Positions 1 to 8,616 of a DNA stretch of 48,614 nucleotides are shown here, piece by piece (the stretch's first letter is position 1; every line of letters starts with the position of its first letter). The notes beneath the pieces are model-generated. The model was not told where the DNA came from. It searched no databases and saw only the letters and a list, made by a program, of their open reading frames with translations. Both the position numbers and the translations under genes were made by a program. The DNA is from JAIQFL01 sp035295745 (GTDB taxonomy: Bacteria; Acidobacteriota; Terriglobia; Bryobacterales; Bryobacteraceae), in assembly GCA_035295745.1 (NCBI GenBank), contig DATGIL010000017.1, forward strand, positions 1-48,614. Direction: 5' to 3'.

Positions 1-290
1 AGAGACGCTCCCTCACGGTCGCGGCTCGTAGCCTACCCGAAGTCGCGGCTCGTAAACTACCCAAATACGTTTCGCGCGATACGTGTGCTTACGAGCCGCG
101 CGCGTAAGCAAGCGATGCCTCATCGTATGTGGGGCAGGCGCCCCCGGATTTTCACAGCTTTTCACGCTCACGGTCGCGGTCGCGGCTCGTAGCCTACCGC
201 AATACGTTCGCGATACGTGCACTTGCGAGCCGCGCGCGTCAGCAAGCTATGTCCGGATTTTTCACAGCTTCTCACACTCACACCTCACTC
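1..290. repeat. Dispersed repeat family B, two degenerate copies at left window end
   Basis: This stretch holds no convincing gene. It has two diverged copies of one unit, beginning near 10 and 165, each with CTCACGGTCGCGGCTCGTAG, a block of ACGTTCGCG type, a GCGAGCCGCGCGCG block and a CCGGATTTTCACAGCTT tail (tails at 144 and 253). The same words occur in the opposite orientation in the 71-bp tandem array at 31294-31571 and at 48370-48614. Short reading frames here are low-complexity translations of the repeat. From 291 to 470 I see only unassigned upstream sequence of the operon that starts at 471; no clear promoter or Shine-Dalgarno could be named. Confidence 0.7.
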
Positions 291-470
291 GTTGAAAGCT
301 CTCAACAGTTCTGCGAACTCGAAGTTCATCGCGTCCATTGCCATTTGCGTCCACTACCATCTCCCAGGCGGCGTCGAAGATCGCCTCAGGCCACTAAGCG
401 CCGCCAGGTATCGCTGGCCACCCTCCTCTCCGGAAGCGGGCCCGAGGTTCGCTATCATCGTATTAATTAG

Positions 471-1145
471 ATGATCGCCCTCACTGGGGTCTCCAAGCAC
501 TTCAACGGGAAACGCCAAGTTATAGCTCTTGATTCGATCGACCTGCAGATCGAGCGCGGCGAAATGGTCTCCATCGTGGGCCCCTCGGGCTCCGGGAAGT
601 CCACGCTCCTGAATCTCATCGGCGGATTGGACCGACCCTCGTCCGGCGAGATTCGCATTGATGGTCAAGCCGTGGCGTCGCTCTCCGATGACGACCTGAC
701 TCGCCTTCGACGCGACAAGATCGGCTTCATCTTTCAGTTCTTCAATCTCCTGCCGAGCCTGACCTGCGTCGAAAACGTCGCCCTGCCGCTCCACTTGAAG
801 GGCCTCAAGCGGAAGGAGATTGACAAGCGCGCCCGCGATCTCCTGGAACTGGTGCAACTCGGGCAGCGCCTCGACCATCTTCCCGATGAGTTATCGGGCG
901 GCGAACGCCAGCGCGTCGCCATTGCCCGCGCACTGGCCTTCTATCCCCCGGTATTGCTGGCCGATGAACCCACCGGCAACCTGGACAGCCACACCGGAGC
1001 CGAGATCCTCAGCCTGATCCGCGACCTGCACCAGCGCCTTAACGCCACCATCCTGATCGTCACCCACGATCCCAGCGTCGCCGAAAGTTGCCCTCGCACC
1101 GTCACCTTGCGCGATGCCCGCATTGCCGGAGATCTTCGCCGATGA
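471..1145 (+). CDS. ABC transporter ATP-binding protein, LolD/MacB type
   Basis: This 224-residue protein is a complete ABC ATPase of the MacB/LolD/YbbA family, which powers lipoprotein or lipid movement or mechanotransmission by FtsX-type permeases rather than ordinary import. The Walker A motif GPSGSGKST lies near residues 36-44. The signature LSGGERQR is near 142-149, and Walker B with the D-loop (VLLADEPTGNLDS) is near 161-173. A switch histidine follows in VTHDPS. The stop codon overlaps the start of the next gene in an ATGA (1142-1145), so the ATPase and permease are translationally coupled. There is no obvious Shine-Dalgarno before the ATG; an AT-rich stretch with a -10-like TATCAT (453-458) sits just upstream, so a very short leader is possible. 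The substrate cannot be read from this subunit. Confidence 0.95.
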   Translation: MIALTGVSKHFNGKRQVIALDSIDLQIERGEMVSIVGPSGSGKSTLLNLIGGLDRPSSGEIRIDGQAVASLSDDDLTRLRRDKIGFIFQFFNLLPSLTCVENVALPLHLKGLKRKEIDKRARDLLELVQLGQRLDHLPDELSGGERQRVAIARALAFYPPVLLADEPTGNLDSHTGAEILSLIRDLHQRLNATILIVTHDPSVAESCPRTVTLRDARIAGDLRR

Positions 1146-3694
1146 TTCTGCTTCGCCTGATCAGTTGGCCGTATGTGCGCAAGCACCTGTTGCGCAGTGT
1201 CCTGACCACCGCCGGCATCGTGCTCGGCGTCGCTCTGCTCGTCGGCATGCAGACCGCCAACCAGTCCGTCCTCCAGTCGTTCAATCGGACCGTGGACCGC
1301 ATCGCCGGCAAGACTCAATTGCAGGTCACGGCTGGAGACTCGGGATTCACCGAAGATGTTCTGGAACGAGTCGAAGCTGTCCCGGGAGTGAAGGCAGCCG
1401 CGCCCGCGATCGAAGCCTCCGTCGACACCAATCTTCACGGTCAAGGCAAACTCCTGATCCTCGCTGTCGACATGACCGGCGACCGCAGCTTGCGTGACTA
1501 CGATTTCGAAAATGGCGACGAGGACGTGATCGACGATCCACTCGTCTTTCTTGCGCAGCCCGATTCACTCATCATCACCCGCGAGTTCGCCGACCGCAAT
1601 TCGCTCAGCAATGGCAGCAAGCTCGCCTTCGACACCATGGAGGGCCGCAAGCAGTTCACGGTTCGCGGCATCTTGAAGGCCGGAGGATTGGCGGCGGCCT
1701 TCGGCGGCAATCTCGGGATCATGGATATCTACGCCGCCCAAAAGGTCTTTGGCCGCGGCCGCCGCTTCGATCGCATCGACGTCGGTTTAGATCCGAGCGT
1801 CTCGATTGAGCAGGGCGAGGCGGTGTTGCGCAAGGCCCTCGGCCCCGGCTTGACCGTGGAACCGCCGTCGGGCCGCGGCCGTCAGTTCGAGTCGTTGATC
1901 GGTGTCTACACCGCCGCCACCGGCATCTCGAGTCTTTTCGCATTGTTCATCGGGATGTTCATCATCTACAATTCGTTCTCGATCGCGGTGACGCAAAGGC
2001 GATCCGAGATCGGAATCCTGCGCGCATTGGGCGCCACCCGCCGCCAGATTCGCACGCTGTTCCTCGGCGAGAGCGCGGTGGCCGGTCTGATTGGATCTTC
2101 TATCGGCGCGTTCGTGGGGCTCGCACTGGCACGCAATCTCACCGCGACCACCGGTCGGTTGATGGACCAGTTGTTCGGCGTTCCGAACAGCACCGACCAG
2201 GTGCTCGTCGATCCCAACCTCGTCGTGGGCGCGATCGCTCTGGGAGTGGTGATGAGTATGATCGCGGCCTTCATCCCTGCCCGCAATGCCGCGCGAGTGG
2301 AACCGATTCAGGCGCTGCAGAAAGGGCGCTACCAGGTACTCGGAGCGGGCGAGAGCCGGACCCGCCGTATCACCGCCCTGATCGCAACCGGCATCGCGCT
2401 CGCCTGCCTGCCCTTCAGCCAATATCACACCGCCTTGTTTGGCGGCTTTATCCTGACGGCACTCGCCTGCCTGCTGCTCACCCCCTTTCTCTCCCTGGAG
2501 ATGGCCAAGCTCTTGCGCCGCCCACTCAAGAGCCTGAGGCCCATCGAAGGTTCGCTGGCAGCCGACAGCCTGATCCAGGCGCCACGACGCACATCTGCGA
2601 CCGTTGCCGCCCTGATGCTCTCACTCGCACTCGTCATCGGGCAGGGGGGAATGGCGCGCTCGAGCGTTGAATCGCTGCGCGATTGGATGGAGGGTACGCT
2701 CAATCCCGATCTCTTCATCAACGCAAGCGCGAACCTGGCGTCCACCGAATTCCGATTCCCGGCTGGGATGGAATCGGAGCTTCGCGCCATCCCAGGCGTC
2801 GATGAGGTTCAGCCGGTGCGAACCCTGCGCAAGGAGTTTCGCGGCAAGCCCGTGATGATCGTCGCGCTGGATATGACCTCCGTGGCCAAGCGGGTGCGCC
2901 GTCACGTCGTCGAAGGCGATGACGCCACCATGAACCGCCTGGCCGCGGAGGGCAAAGGTGTCATCATCGCGGAGAATCTCGCGATACTGGAGAACATACA
3001 TCTCGGCGACACCATCAACGTGCCGGTCAACTCCGGCTCCCTGCCCCTCCCGGTGGCCGGCGTCATCCGGGACTACTCCAATCAGCTCGGAGCTATTTTT
3101 CTCGACCGCGCCATATATGCGCGCACCTTTCAGGACGACACCGTCAACATCTTCCGCGTGTATCTGAAGCCCGGCTTCGCGCCCGAGGATGTCCGCCGCA
3201 CAGTGAACGAACGGCTTGGCGATCACCGCCGCCTCTTCATTATGCTCAACGCCGAGATCAAGGATTACATTATGAAGGTTGCGGACGCATGGCTCGGGAT
3301 GACCTACGTGCAGGTGGTAGTGGCGATGGTGGTCGCTCTGCTGGGCATCGTGAACACGCTCACCGTCTCGATTTCAGACCGACGCCGCGAACTTGGCGTG
3401 CTGCGCGCGGTGGGCGGATTGCGCGCGCAGATCCGGGGCACCATCTGGCTGGAGGCCATCTCCATCGGCACCATCGGACTAGTGCTCGGAATCGCCGCGG
3501 GGTGCCTCTTCCTCTATTACGACCTGCAGGCGCTCAAACACGGCTTCGGCGGCATGCCGCTGGCGTACGAATTTCCCACCGGCATCGCCGTGGTCTTGGT
3601 GCCGGTGATTCTCGGGGCGGCGGTAGCTTCCGCGATCGTGCCCGCCGAGACCGCTGTGCGCAGTTCCCTGGTGGAGGCTTTGGAATATGAGTAG
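1142..3694 (+). CDS. ABC transporter permease with two FtsX/MacB-PCD halves
   Basis: This 850-residue inner-membrane permease has two repeats of a periplasmic MacB-PCD-like domain plus an FtsX core, as in YbbP-type proteins. I count about ten hydrophobic segments: one near residues 15-38, three in the middle (about 270-390), a group of two or three near 410-510, and three at the C-terminus (about 715-840). The conserved cytoplasmic loops RRSEIGILRALGATRRQI and RRRELGVLRAVGGLRAQI mark the two FtsX units. I chose the ATG at 1142, which overlaps the ATPase stop and has GGAG ten bases upstream, over an earlier in-frame codon. The C-terminus overlaps the next gene by eight bases. It probably extracts a hydrophobic substrate from the inner membrane and passes it to the periplasmic protein encoded next; that is inference from gene order. 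Confidence 0.92.
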   Translation: MILLRLISWPYVRKHLLRSVLTTAGIVLGVALLVGMQTANQSVLQSFNRTVDRIAGKTQLQVTAGDSGFTEDVLERVEAVPGVKAAAPAIEASVDTNLHGQGKLLILAVDMTGDRSLRDYDFENGDEDVIDDPLVFLAQPDSLIITREFADRNSLSNGSKLAFDTMEGRKQFTVRGILKAGGLAAAFGGNLGIMDIYAAQKVFGRGRRFDRIDVGLDPSVSIEQGEAVLRKALGPGLTVEPPSGRGRQFESLIGVYTAATGISSLFALFIGMFIIYNSFSIAVTQRRSEIGILRALGATRRQIRTLFLGESAVAGLIGSSIGAFVGLALARNLTATTGRLMDQLFGVPNSTDQVLVDPNLVVGAIALGVVMSMIAAFIPARNAARVEPIQALQKGRYQVLGAGESRTRRITALIATGIALACLPFSQYHTALFGGFILTALACLLLTPFLSLEMAKLLRRPLKSLRPIEGSLAADSLIQAPRRTSATVAALMLSLALVIGQGGMARSSVESLRDWMEGTLNPDLFINASANLASTEFRFPAGMESELRAIPGVDEVQPVRTLRKEFRGKPVMIVALDMTSVAKRVRRHVVEGDDATMNRLAAEGKGVIIAENLAILENIHLGDTINVPVNSGSLPLPVAGVIRDYSNQLGAIFLDRAIYARTFQDDTVNIFRVYLKPGFAPEDVRRTVNERLGDHRRLFIMLNAEIKDYIMKVADAWLGMTYVQVVVAMVVALLGIVNTLTVSISDRRRELGVLRAVGGLRAQIRGTIWLEAISIGTIGLVLGIAAGCLFLYYDLQALKHGFGGMPLAYEFPTGIAVVLVPVILGAAVASAIVPAETAVRSSLVEALEYE

Positions 3695-4439
3695 GAGTGC
3701 CTGGCTTGCGCTGTTTCTGGTGGTGCCCGTCTTCGCCCAGGATGCCCGCCAGATCGTAGCGGAGGCCCAGAAACGCGGGCGCTCCAACTCCCAACACTAC
3801 GAGGGTGTCCTGGAGGTGATTCCGGCGAACGGTAAAGTCACGAGAAAATCCTGGCAGTCGTTTCGGATCGGCTCTTATGGTGAGAGTAAATCGGTCCTTC
3901 GCTTCACCTCGCCCGCAGAAGTAAAGGGCGTCGCGCTCCTGGTGCTCAATCATCCCGACCGCGCCTCGGACCAATGGATGTGGACTCCCGCCATTGGACG
4001 TGAGCGCCGCATCGCCTTACAGGATCGCTCCACGCGCTTCTTCGGCACCGACTTTAGCTTCGAGGACCTGGAAGAACGCGACGTCGATCAGTTCGACTAC
4101 AGTCTGAAGGGCGACGAGGCTGTGGATGGTGTGGCATGCTGGCGTATCGAGGCCCGCCCCCGCCAAGGCAAGTCGTCCCAGTACACCCTCTCGCGGATCT
4201 GGGTACGCAAGGACAACTACGTTGCCGTCCAGTATGAGAATTTCATCAAGGATCAACTGGCCCGGCGCCTGAGTCTCACCGACATTCGCAACGTGCAAGG
4301 CATCTGGACGGCGTGCAACCTCGAGATGACCGACTTGCGCCGGAACAGCAAGACCACTCTGCGGCTGGAGAAGCTGGAGTATAACTCTCCGATGAAGGAC
4401 GAGGATTTCACCGTGCCGGCCCTGCGGCGGGATCAATGA
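3687..4439 (+). CDS. LolA-like outer membrane lipoprotein-sorting protein
   Basis: This 250-residue protein has a short signal peptide (SAWLALFLVVPVFAQ, cleavage about residue 18) and a body that matches my memory of the 'outer membrane lipoprotein-sorting protein' family with a LolA/LolB-like fold (PF17131 type). Family-like features are the W-M-W-x-P stretch near residue 95, the repeated basic-aromatic strands, and the C-terminal MKDEDFTVPAL. Such proteins are thought to carry a lipid or lipidated cargo across the periplasm in a half-barrel cavity. GGAGG lies nine bases before the ATG at 3687, which overlaps the permease gene. Its stop overlaps the next start by four bases. Together with the permease and barrel genes it suggests a bridge between the two membranes. 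The exact cargo is unknown. Confidence 0.85.
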   Translation: MSRSAWLALFLVVPVFAQDARQIVAEAQKRGRSNSQHYEGVLEVIPANGKVTRKSWQSFRIGSYGESKSVLRFTSPAEVKGVALLVLNHPDRASDQWMWTPAIGRERRIALQDRSTRFFGTDFSFEDLEERDVDQFDYSLKGDEAVDGVACWRIEARPRQGKSSQYTLSRIWVRKDNYVAVQYENFIKDQLARRLSLTDIRNVQGIWTACNLEMTDLRRNSKTTLRLEKLEYNSPMKDEDFTVPALRRDQ

Positions 4440-5647
4440 AGCTTCTGCTAGCGTTGCTTCCCGCGCTCCTTTGCGCCCAGGACTTCACGCAGCGCGGCTT
4501 CCTCGAGACCAGCACTCAAATTTATCCGCAGTCGGCTCCGAACGATAGTTCCCACATTACCGACGAGTCCCTGTTCCGTTACGAGGCCTTCTACAAACTC
4601 ATTCCCAATCTGCGTTTTGCGGGCGCATTCGATGCCCGCATGGACACCCATCAGCAGACCGATCGCGACTTCACCCTCTCGTTTTGGGATCGCGAGCGCC
4701 TCCGCCCTGCTTTTGAGATCCGCCGGCTGAGCGCGACTTATACCCGGGGCAAGCTGACCGTGGAAGCCGGAAAGCAGTTCATTCGTTGGGGCAAGACTGA
4801 CGTTCTGAATCCCACCGACCGTTTCGCACCGCGTGATTTCGTCAATGTGGTGGATAACGATTTCCTCGGGATCACGGCCGCGCGAGTTACCTATGGCGAT
4901 CAGTCCAACACCATCGACGTGGTTTTCGCTCCCCGGCTCACCCCCAGCCGCGTGCCCCTGTTGAACCAAAGATGGGCCGTGCTTCCCGCGGGAATTCCGA
5001 TCGTGGAACAGGCCCCCGATTTTCCAGGCGGCCCGCAGGTGGGCGCGCGGTGGAATCACATCGGCCGCGCGGCGGAGTTCTCACTCTCCTTCTACAACGG
5101 CTACGATCATCTGCCGCTCTATCGTGGGCAATTGCAGCTCACCTCGCTCGGATTCGAAGCCGAAGCCCGGCGCTACTATCCACAGATGCGGATGTACGGC
5201 GCGGATGCCGCGGTCCCGCTGCCGTTCGTGACATTGAAGGCAGAGACGGCATACTTTACCTCGACGACCCCGCAGTCCGACGAGTACGCGCTATACGTCC
5301 TGCAACTCGAACGGCAGACGGGCGAATGGTCCTTTGTAGGCGGATACGCCGGACAGGCGATCACGCAGCACGGGACGGCGCTGTCCTTTTCACCGGTTCG
5401 CGGCTCGACCCGCGCGTTTGTGGGCCGCGCGGGCTACACCCTCGACGTGAATCGCAGTGTCGCGCTGGAGACCGTGACTCGCCAGAACGGCCAGGGAGCG
5501 TATGTGAAGCCCGAGTATACACAAGCTTTCGGACAGCACTGGCGAGTGACCGCGGGCTTCGTCGTGATTCGCGGCGCGGATGGTGATTTCCTGGGGCAGT
5601 ATCACCGCAACTCGCATGGGATTCTGACGATTCGTTATAGCTTCTGA
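4436..5647 (+). CDS. Outer membrane beta-barrel protein of the envelope transport operon
   Basis: This 403-residue protein has a short signal peptide (KLLLALLPALLCAQ) and the alternating hydrophobic/polar pattern of a beta barrel. It ends in ILTIRYSF, and a C-terminal phenylalanine is the usual sorting signal for the Bam machinery. The middle contains GKQFIRWGKTDVLNPTD-like sequence near residue 118, which resembles the DUF1302/porin-like barrels that accompany LolA-like or DUF1329 proteins in other bacteria. The start codon overlaps the stop of the LolA-like gene (ATGA at 4436-4439). It is the last gene of the operon; an inverted repeat (5659-5784) follows. It is likely the outer-membrane receiver or exit pore for the cargo of the preceding three genes. 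Confidence 0.82.
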   Translation: MKLLLALLPALLCAQDFTQRGFLETSTQIYPQSAPNDSSHITDESLFRYEAFYKLIPNLRFAGAFDARMDTHQQTDRDFTLSFWDRERLRPAFEIRRLSATYTRGKLTVEAGKQFIRWGKTDVLNPTDRFAPRDFVNVVDNDFLGITAARVTYGDQSNTIDVVFAPRLTPSRVPLLNQRWAVLPAGIPIVEQAPDFPGGPQVGARWNHIGRAAEFSLSFYNGYDHLPLYRGQLQLTSLGFEAEARRYYPQMRMYGADAAVPLPFVTLKAETAYFTSTTPQSDEYALYVLQLERQTGEWSFVGGYAGQAITQHGTALSFSPVRGSTRAFVGRAGYTLDVNRSVALETVTRQNGQGAYVKPEYTQAFGQHWRVTAGFVVIRGADGDFLGQYHRNSHGILTIRYSF

Positions 5648-5658
5648 TAGTGATTGGT

Positions 5659-5784
5659 GTGGCGCAAACATCCTGTTTGCCGTCTCGACTCCTGCCAAAA
5701 CTCTTCCACGTGCGGAACAGTTGGTGGACGCTCGAAAAGCGTCGAGATGGGCCTCGACGAGGCAACGAAGAGTTTTGCGCCACG
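5659..5784. repeat. Nested-hairpin repeat, family A copy 1 (inverted arms)
   Basis: An imperfect inverted repeat lies between two convergent genes. The left arm starts TGGCGCAAACATCCTGTTTG, itself a hairpin, followed by CCGTCTCGA. The right arm, read on the minus strand, starts CGTGGCGCAAAACTCTTCG. The same arms occur at 10559-10992, 29292-29385 and 32500-32551. Because it sits 11 bases after the barrel gene stop and 4 bases before the kinase gene stop on the other strand, it may also act as a two-way transcription end point. It encodes nothing recognisable. Confidence 0.75.
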
Positions 5785-5788
5785 TCCT

Positions 5789-7123
5789 TTATGCAGGAAG
5801 ACGCATGCGCGCGATGCAGCCCGGGCCGTCGGTGCGATTCTCCAGCATCAACGCGCCGCCGTGGCCTTCGGCGATTTGACGGCTAAGCACCAAGCCGATG
5901 CCGGAGCCGCCCGGCTTCGTGGTGAAGAATGGAACAAAGAGGTTCGCAGTGCTCGATAACCCGGGGCCTTCGTCCTTCACCCAGACTTCCAGCATCGATC
6001 CGTCCCGGCGCCAACCTACCCACAAGCCGGTACGGTTCAAAGCCAGCGACGCATCGGCGCCATTGCGCAAAAGGTTGATGAGTACCTGCTCCAATTGGTC
6101 GGGGTCGCCTTGCACGGTCATGTCGGGTCCCGGCTGCACCTGCACCACGAGGCGCGTTTCGAAACTCGAGGCGCGGCCCACGCAGGCGGCGACGTCGAGC
6201 GGCTGCAATTGAGGACGCGGCAACTTGGCCAACCGCGCATAGGCGCCGATGAAGCGGCTGAGGCTCTCAGATCGTGAGGAGATAATGTTGAGTCCGCGGC
6301 GCATGTCATCGCGCCAGTCTTCTGGGAGCGGATTGCGTGCCAGAATGCTCTCGAGGCTTCCGGCAATCGATTTGATGGGCGCGAGCGAATTGTTGAGCTC
6401 GTGTCCAAGCACGCGTACCAGGCGCTGCCACGCCTGTAATTCCTGTTCGCTGAGGGCTTGGGTGAGATCGGAGATCACCACCAGTTCGAGGGGCAGACCG
6501 CGCTCGCGAATTCGCGTGCGGCGAACGCCCCAGCGTCCGGCGCCGCCGGGGAAGACCGCCTGCATGGTGGTCTGCGGCGGACCCTCCAGGCAGCCCGAGA
6601 GATTGAGCTCGGTGGCGGTCTGGCCGAGGAGGCGTTCGGGAGGCGCGTCGAGGAGACGTTCGCCGGGCCGGTTCACGAGGCGCAGACGCTGCCGCTCATC
6701 GAAAGCGAAGATGGCGACATCGATCTCGCGCATTACGGTCCGCAGCAGGGTGGTGGCTTCGAGTGCGCCCAGACGCTGTTCGCGAAGCGTGCTGCCGAGC
6801 GTGTTGACCTCGCGCATCACCTCGCCCAGTGCGTCGTCGGGGCGCGGGGAGCGGCCCCGCACCGAGAAGTCGCCTTCGCGCAAGGCGCCGAGAAGATTCG
6901 AGAGGGTCTGGAGGGGAAAGACCACGCGCTCGCGGGCGGCAAGGGCGAATCCGAACCAGGCGCCGACGATCAGGACGGCCAGCGTGGCCACCGTCTGGGG
7001 CCGGAAGTCATAACGAAAGAGGATCCACAACGCGGTGACCGACCCCGGCAGCCCGGATAGCAGGGCCAGCAGCACGACGCGTCCTTCGTGGCTGATGCGA
7101 GCGACCTTTTGTTGCGGCGGCAT
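5789..7123 (-). CDS. Sensor histidine kinase, NtrY-like
   Basis: This 444-residue membrane kinase has two transmembrane segments at the N-terminus (about residues 14-65), a HAMP-like linker (about 70-110) and a PAS-like domain around REIDVAIFAFDERQRLRLVN. A phosphoacceptor helix carries VLGHELNNSLAPIKS (His near residue 238). The ATPase domain follows, with N box VLINLLRNGADAS, G1 KDEGPGL and G2 GSGIGLVLS. The ATG at 7123 is preferred to the GTG at 7132. It lies about 70 bases after the stop of the response regulator gene in the same direction, so the two form a two-component pair. HELNN in place of HELRN is typical of this NtrY-like branch. The signal is unknown; neighbours hint at envelope or ABC-export control. 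Confidence 0.92.
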   Translation of the reverse strand: MPPQQKVARISHEGRVVLLALLSGLPGSVTALWILFRYDFRPQTVATLAVLIVGAWFGFALAARERVVFPLQTLSNLLGALREGDFSVRGRSPRPDDALGEVMREVNTLGSTLREQRLGALEATTLLRTVMREIDVAIFAFDERQRLRLVNRPGERLLDAPPERLLGQTATELNLSGCLEGPPQTTMQAVFPGGAGRWGVRRTRIRERGLPLELVVISDLTQALSEQELQAWQRLVRVLGHELNNSLAPIKSIAGSLESILARNPLPEDWRDDMRRGLNIISSRSESLSRFIGAYARLAKLPRPQLQPLDVAACVGRASSFETRLVVQVQPGPDMTVQGDPDQLEQVLINLLRNGADASLALNRTGLWVGWRRDGSMLEVWVKDEGPGLSSTANLFVPFFTTKPGGSGIGLVLSRQIAEGHGGALMLENRTDGPGCIARMRLPA

Positions 7124-7134
7124 GGTGAACACCA

Positions 7135-7159
7135 GGGGCCGGGGGCCAGGGACCGGGGG
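7135..7159 (+). other. G-quadruplex motif between regulator and kinase genes
   Basis: The short gap between the two genes contains four G runs on the plus strand of lengths 4, 5, 3 and 5 (starting at 7135, 7141, 7149 and 7155), separated by loops of 2, 3 and 3 bases. This fits the four-tract G-quadruplex pattern. The genes are on the minus strand, so the G-rich strand is the template strand here. The pieces GGGGCC and GGGACC also make the site a small imperfect direct repeat. Whether it folds is untested. Confidence 0.45.
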
Positions 7160-7193
7160 CCGGAAATCGGCACTCGGACTCCTCCCCCGCTGT

Positions 7194-8564
7194 CTAGAGC
7201 CCGTATCTCTGTAATCTACGATAGAGTGCGCTGCGGCTCAGGCCTAGCGCGTTGGCGGCGTGGCTGACGTTGCCGTTGAAGCGGGCCAACGCTTTTTTGA
7301 TGAGTAGAGCTTCCACGTCTTCGAGGCTCATCTCTTCCAGGCGAGGCGGACCTTCGCGGCCGGCCCGGAGGCCCAGGTCTGCGGCGCGGATGGAATCGCC
7401 TTGCGCCATCAGAACCGCGCGCTCCACGGCGTGATCGAGTTCTCGTACGTTGCCAGGCCAGCCGTGTGCCAGCAGGGTTTTGATGGCGCCCTCGTCGAAG
7501 CCGGTGATGGGCTTGCGATAATGTTCGGCGTGCTGGCGAAGGAAATGCGCCGCGAGTGTGGAGATATCTTCGCGGCGATCCCGTAGTGGAGGCAGCCGGA
7601 TCTCGATGGTGTTCAAGCGGAAGAGCAGATCCTGGCGGAAGCGGCCTTCCGCGACGGCGCTATTCAGATCGGCGTTGGTGGCCGAGAAGACACGCACGTC
7701 CACGCGGCGTGTCTTGGAAGAGCCCACGCGTTCGAACTCACCAGTTTCGATGGTGCGCAGCAGCTTGGACTGCAGACCCTGCGAGATGTTGGCGATTTCG
7801 TCGAGAAAGAGTGTACCCCCGTCGGCCATTTCGAAGCGCCCCACACGATCGCTTTTGGCGTCCGTGAAGGCGCCTTTCACATGACCGAACAGTTCGCTTT
7901 CGAAAACGCCCTCGGCGAGTCCCCCGGTGTTGACGGTCACCAGAGGCCTGGTGGATCGCAGGGAAACCGAGTGGAGCGTCTGAGCGACGAGTCCTTTGCC
8001 GGTGCCGTTTTCACCGGTGATGAGCACGTTGGCGTCGGATGGGCCGACGCGCGAAATTACGTCGAGCACCGGACGCATAGCGGCGGAGCCTGCAATTAAC
8101 TGGGGAAAGCGCTCCGCGCGTAGTGCGCGGTTTTCGGCCTCCAACCGTTGCCCCTTACGGAGCGCTCGTCCCAGTTCGATCTGAGTTTTCAGAATGGCGG
8201 AGAGTCGCGCGTTGTCCCAGGGCTTCTGGATAAAATCGCGCGCGCCGCGCCGCATCGCCTCGACTGCCAATTCGACCGACCCCCACGCGGTCATCACAAT
8301 CACCGGCAGCGTGGTGTCCAGCGTCTGAATGCGATTGAGTAATTCCAGGCCTTCCTGTCCCGACGTCGTATCGCGAGTGTAGTTCAGATCCATCAAAACC
8401 GCATCGAAATCGCGAGATTCCACTGCATCGATGGCTGCCCCCGGAGAGTTCACAGTCTCGGCGGCATAACCTTCGCCCTTTACGAGGAAGCGCAGCGCCT
8501 CCAATACATCCGGCTGATCGTCGGCGATCAGGATGCAGGGCGTACGAGATTCGGAAGATTTCAT
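7194..8564 (-). CDS. Sigma-54 dependent response regulator, NtrC family
   Basis: This 456-residue protein has three parts: a receiver domain (residues about 8-125, with phosphoacceptor Asp in VLMDLNY), an AAA+ sigma-54 activation domain (about 140-380) and a Fis-type helix-turn-helix at the end (NVSHAANALGLSRSALYRRL). Walker A is GENGTGKG and the sensor region has LFLDEIANIS. The sigma-54-contacting loop normally reads GAFTGA but is GAFTDA here (about residues 230-235), followed by KSDRVGRF. I have the impression that this variant recurs in a branch of acidobacterial and Bacteroidetes regulators, but that is recollection. Directly upstream of the kinase gene in the same direction, it is its likely partner. 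A GG-N10-GC sigma-54-like site lies 53 bases upstream of the start. Confidence 0.93.
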   Translation of the reverse strand: MKSSESRTPCILIADDQPDVLEALRFLVKGEGYAAETVNSPGAAIDAVESRDFDAVLMDLNYTRDTTSGQEGLELLNRIQTLDTTLPVIVMTAWGSVELAVEAMRRGARDFIQKPWDNARLSAILKTQIELGRALRKGQRLEAENRALRAERFPQLIAGSAAMRPVLDVISRVGPSDANVLITGENGTGKGLVAQTLHSVSLRSTRPLVTVNTGGLAEGVFESELFGHVKGAFTDAKSDRVGRFEMADGGTLFLDEIANISQGLQSKLLRTIETGEFERVGSSKTRRVDVRVFSATNADLNSAVAEGRFRQDLLFRLNTIEIRLPPLRDRREDISTLAAHFLRQHAEHYRKPITGFDEGAIKTLLAHGWPGNVRELDHAVERAVLMAQGDSIRAADLGLRAGREGPPRLEEMSLEDVEALLIKKALARFNGNVSHAANALGLSRSALYRRLQRYGL

Positions 8565-8616
8565 CAGATCCTATTCATACCGCAAAGCGGAAAAGAGAGC
8601 ACGAGCGGAATCTCAG

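Noticed and set aside
13..470. Small open frames at the left end
   Set aside because: They overlap one another on both strands, translate repeat sequence, and have no ribosome-binding sites.
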